Shown one piece after another: positions 13,574-14,254 of a DNA stretch of 14,254 nucleotides. Source of the DNA: Oscillospiraceae bacterium (GTDB taxonomy: Bacteria > Bacillota > Clostridia > Oscillospirales > Oscillospiraceae). The translations under genes and the position numbers were made by a program. Below the pieces are notes generated by a model. That model did not search any database and was not told the DNA's origin. It saw nothing but the letters and a program-made list of their open reading frames with translations. Position 1 is the first letter of the stretch. Each line of letters begins with the position of its first letter. The DNA lies in the NCBI GenBank assembly GCA_017438675.1, contig JAFRUW010000001.1:1-14254 (forward strand), in the 5' to 3' direction.

Positions 13574-13873
13574 TTATTCGCGGTTTTCACCGTTGTCCTT
13601 ATCATCGCCGTTTTCGGCGTTGTTCTCATTGTCGGTCTTTTCGCTCTTCTTTTTCGACTCATCGAAGACCAGACCCAGGCACATACCCATGCACATGCCT
13701 ATGCTCATCCACATTCCCATGTTGTGGGTGGCGGCGCCAATGGCGGTTCCTATCGACATGCCGAGGCACAGACCGAGAGCAAGGCCGTAGCCGCTGCCGC
13801 TGTCTTCGTCGTTATTCTTTTCGGTGTTTTTGTCGGTGTTGTTCTTATTGTTGTAGTTATTGTTGTTCTTCAT
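13574..13873 (-). CDS. Small glycine-zipper membrane protein, hypothetical
   Basis: This is a 99-residue protein with three parts. The N-terminus is Asn/Lys-rich and polar (1-28). A hydrophobic glycine-rich core (29-70) contains GLALGLCLGMSIGTAIGAA and then MGMWMSIGMCMGMCLGLVF. The tail is highly charged, rich in Lys, Glu, Asp and Asn (71-99). The small-xxx-small spacing of Gly, Ala and Ser, and the short HN break at 50-51, suggest two tightly packed membrane helices in a hairpin. Methionine and cysteine are unusually frequent in the second helix. The ATG has GGTGAG six bases upstream. It starts 28 bases after rlmH and ends 21 bases before the next gene. I do not recognise a characterised family. 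A glycine-zipper (YtxH- or OmpA-linked type) fold is possible, but its function is unknown. Confidence 0.75.
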   Translation of the reverse strand: MKNNNNYNNKNNTDKNTEKNNDEDSGSGYGLALGLCLGMSIGTAIGAATHNMGMWMSIGMCMGMCLGLVFDESKKKSEKTDNENNAENGDDKDNGENRE

Positions 13874-13901
13874 TTGCAGCTCACCGTTTGCAGTTTTCGG
13901 T

Positions 13902-14254
13902 CTATTTGTGATACTTCCCGCCCTCGTTTATTTTAAGGCCACGGTATATCTGTTCCAGAAGCATGACCCGGGCGAGGTGATGGGGGAAGGTCATGGGCGA
14001 CATGGACATCCTCACCGACGCACGGGCCTTTACGGACTCGTGGAGGCCGTCGGAGCCGCCGATTATGAAGCACAGCTTTGAAACACCCGACACTGCCGCG
14101 CTGTTTAAGAGCTCCGCCATGTCCCGGCTTGAGTACAGAGTCCCTTCGATGCACATGGCGACGATCGACGCGCCGCCGGGTATCTTTTCAAATATCTTTT
14201 CCGCTTCCTTTTTAAGGGCGGCCTCCGTCTCCGCAGGGGACGGATTCGCGGAAC
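13902..14254 (-). CDS. rlmH: 23S rRNA (pseudouridine1915-N3)-methyltransferase RlmH, N-terminus cut by window end
   Basis: RlmH is a small SPOUT-fold methyltransferase that uses S-adenosylmethionine to methylate pseudouridine 1915 in helix 69 of 23S rRNA on assembled 70S ribosomes. 116 residues are visible out of roughly 155-160, and the frame stays open to the window edge beyond the internal ATG at 14156. Diagnostic features are LKKEAEKIF upstream, the SSRDMAELL helix, the SAM-binding loop FIIGGSDGL, and the knotted C-terminus MSPMTFPHHLARVMLLEQIYR...KYHK ending at the stop. The conserved C-terminal YHK is intact, and no integrated element follows. In staphylococci the 3' end of this gene is the SCCmec attachment site. 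The gene heads the visible part of the operon leading to pgcA. Confidence 0.96.
   Translation of the reverse strand, partial: SANPSPAETEAALKKEAEKIFEKIPGGASIVAMCIEGTLYSSRDMAELLNSAAVSGVSKLCFIIGGSDGLHESVKARASVRMSMSPMTFPHHLARVMLLEQIYRGLKINEGGKYHK

Noticed and set aside
13881..13925. Integration site (SCC-like attachment) at the 3' end of rlmH
   Set aside because: The conserved rlmH end is present, but no direct repeat, recombinase or foreign gene follows. The next gene continues the same operon.

Overview
The window looks like an ordinary chromosomal segment from an anaerobic, fermentative Firmicute, probably class Clostridia. This is inferred from a bifunctional AdhE paired with a Rex-type redox repressor, a clostridial-style citrate synthase, strong AGGAGG-type ribosome binding sites, consensus sigma-A promoters and tRNAs with encoded CCA ends. 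Coding DNA is moderately GC-rich and intergenic gaps are AT-rich. I cannot name a genus. I see no insertion sequence, phage gene, CRISPR array or integrase.

Layout. Positions 1-186 hold the C-terminal end of a probable GH13 glycoside hydrolase. Positions 244-663 are a compact tRNA operon: a near-perfect promoter, tRNA-Met(CAT), tRNA-Glu(TTC), tRNA-Val(CAC) and a strong terminator, with two perfect hairpins in the spacers. From there to about 9.3 kb everything is on the minus strand. In transcription order this is rex, adhE and a small phosphotransferase-fold kinase (one tight operon, 9312 to 5205), then a monocistronic citrate synthase (5034 to 3670), then rpsO and pnp (3414 to 784). mnmG (9524-11389) is on the plus strand, divergent from rex. 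It converges at about 11.45 kb on a second minus-strand operon: rlmH (cut by the window edge), a glycine-zipper membrane protein, a short DUF2007-like protein, and a phosphoglucomutase/phosphomannomutase (pgcA type).

How the genes fit together. Rex senses NADH/NAD+ and AdhE reoxidises NADH by turning acetyl-CoA into ethanol, so rex-adhE is a self-contained redox-control unit; an unexplained kinase-fold protein is carried with it. Citrate synthase would feed glutamate synthesis in an incomplete TCA pathway. rpsO-pnp is the classic S15/PNPase pair. Its intergenic region holds a long imperfect RNA duplex in the pnp leader, which resembles in position and shape the RNase III-processed autoregulatory leader known from enterobacteria. 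mnmG and rlmH are tRNA and rRNA modification genes.

No obviously new multi-gene system is visible. The observations most worth checking are the pnp leader duplex, the candidate Rex operator together with the divergent DNA-binding end of Rex, the possible rpsO leader fold, the tRNA-spacer hairpins, and the two uncharacterised small proteins between rlmH and pgcA.
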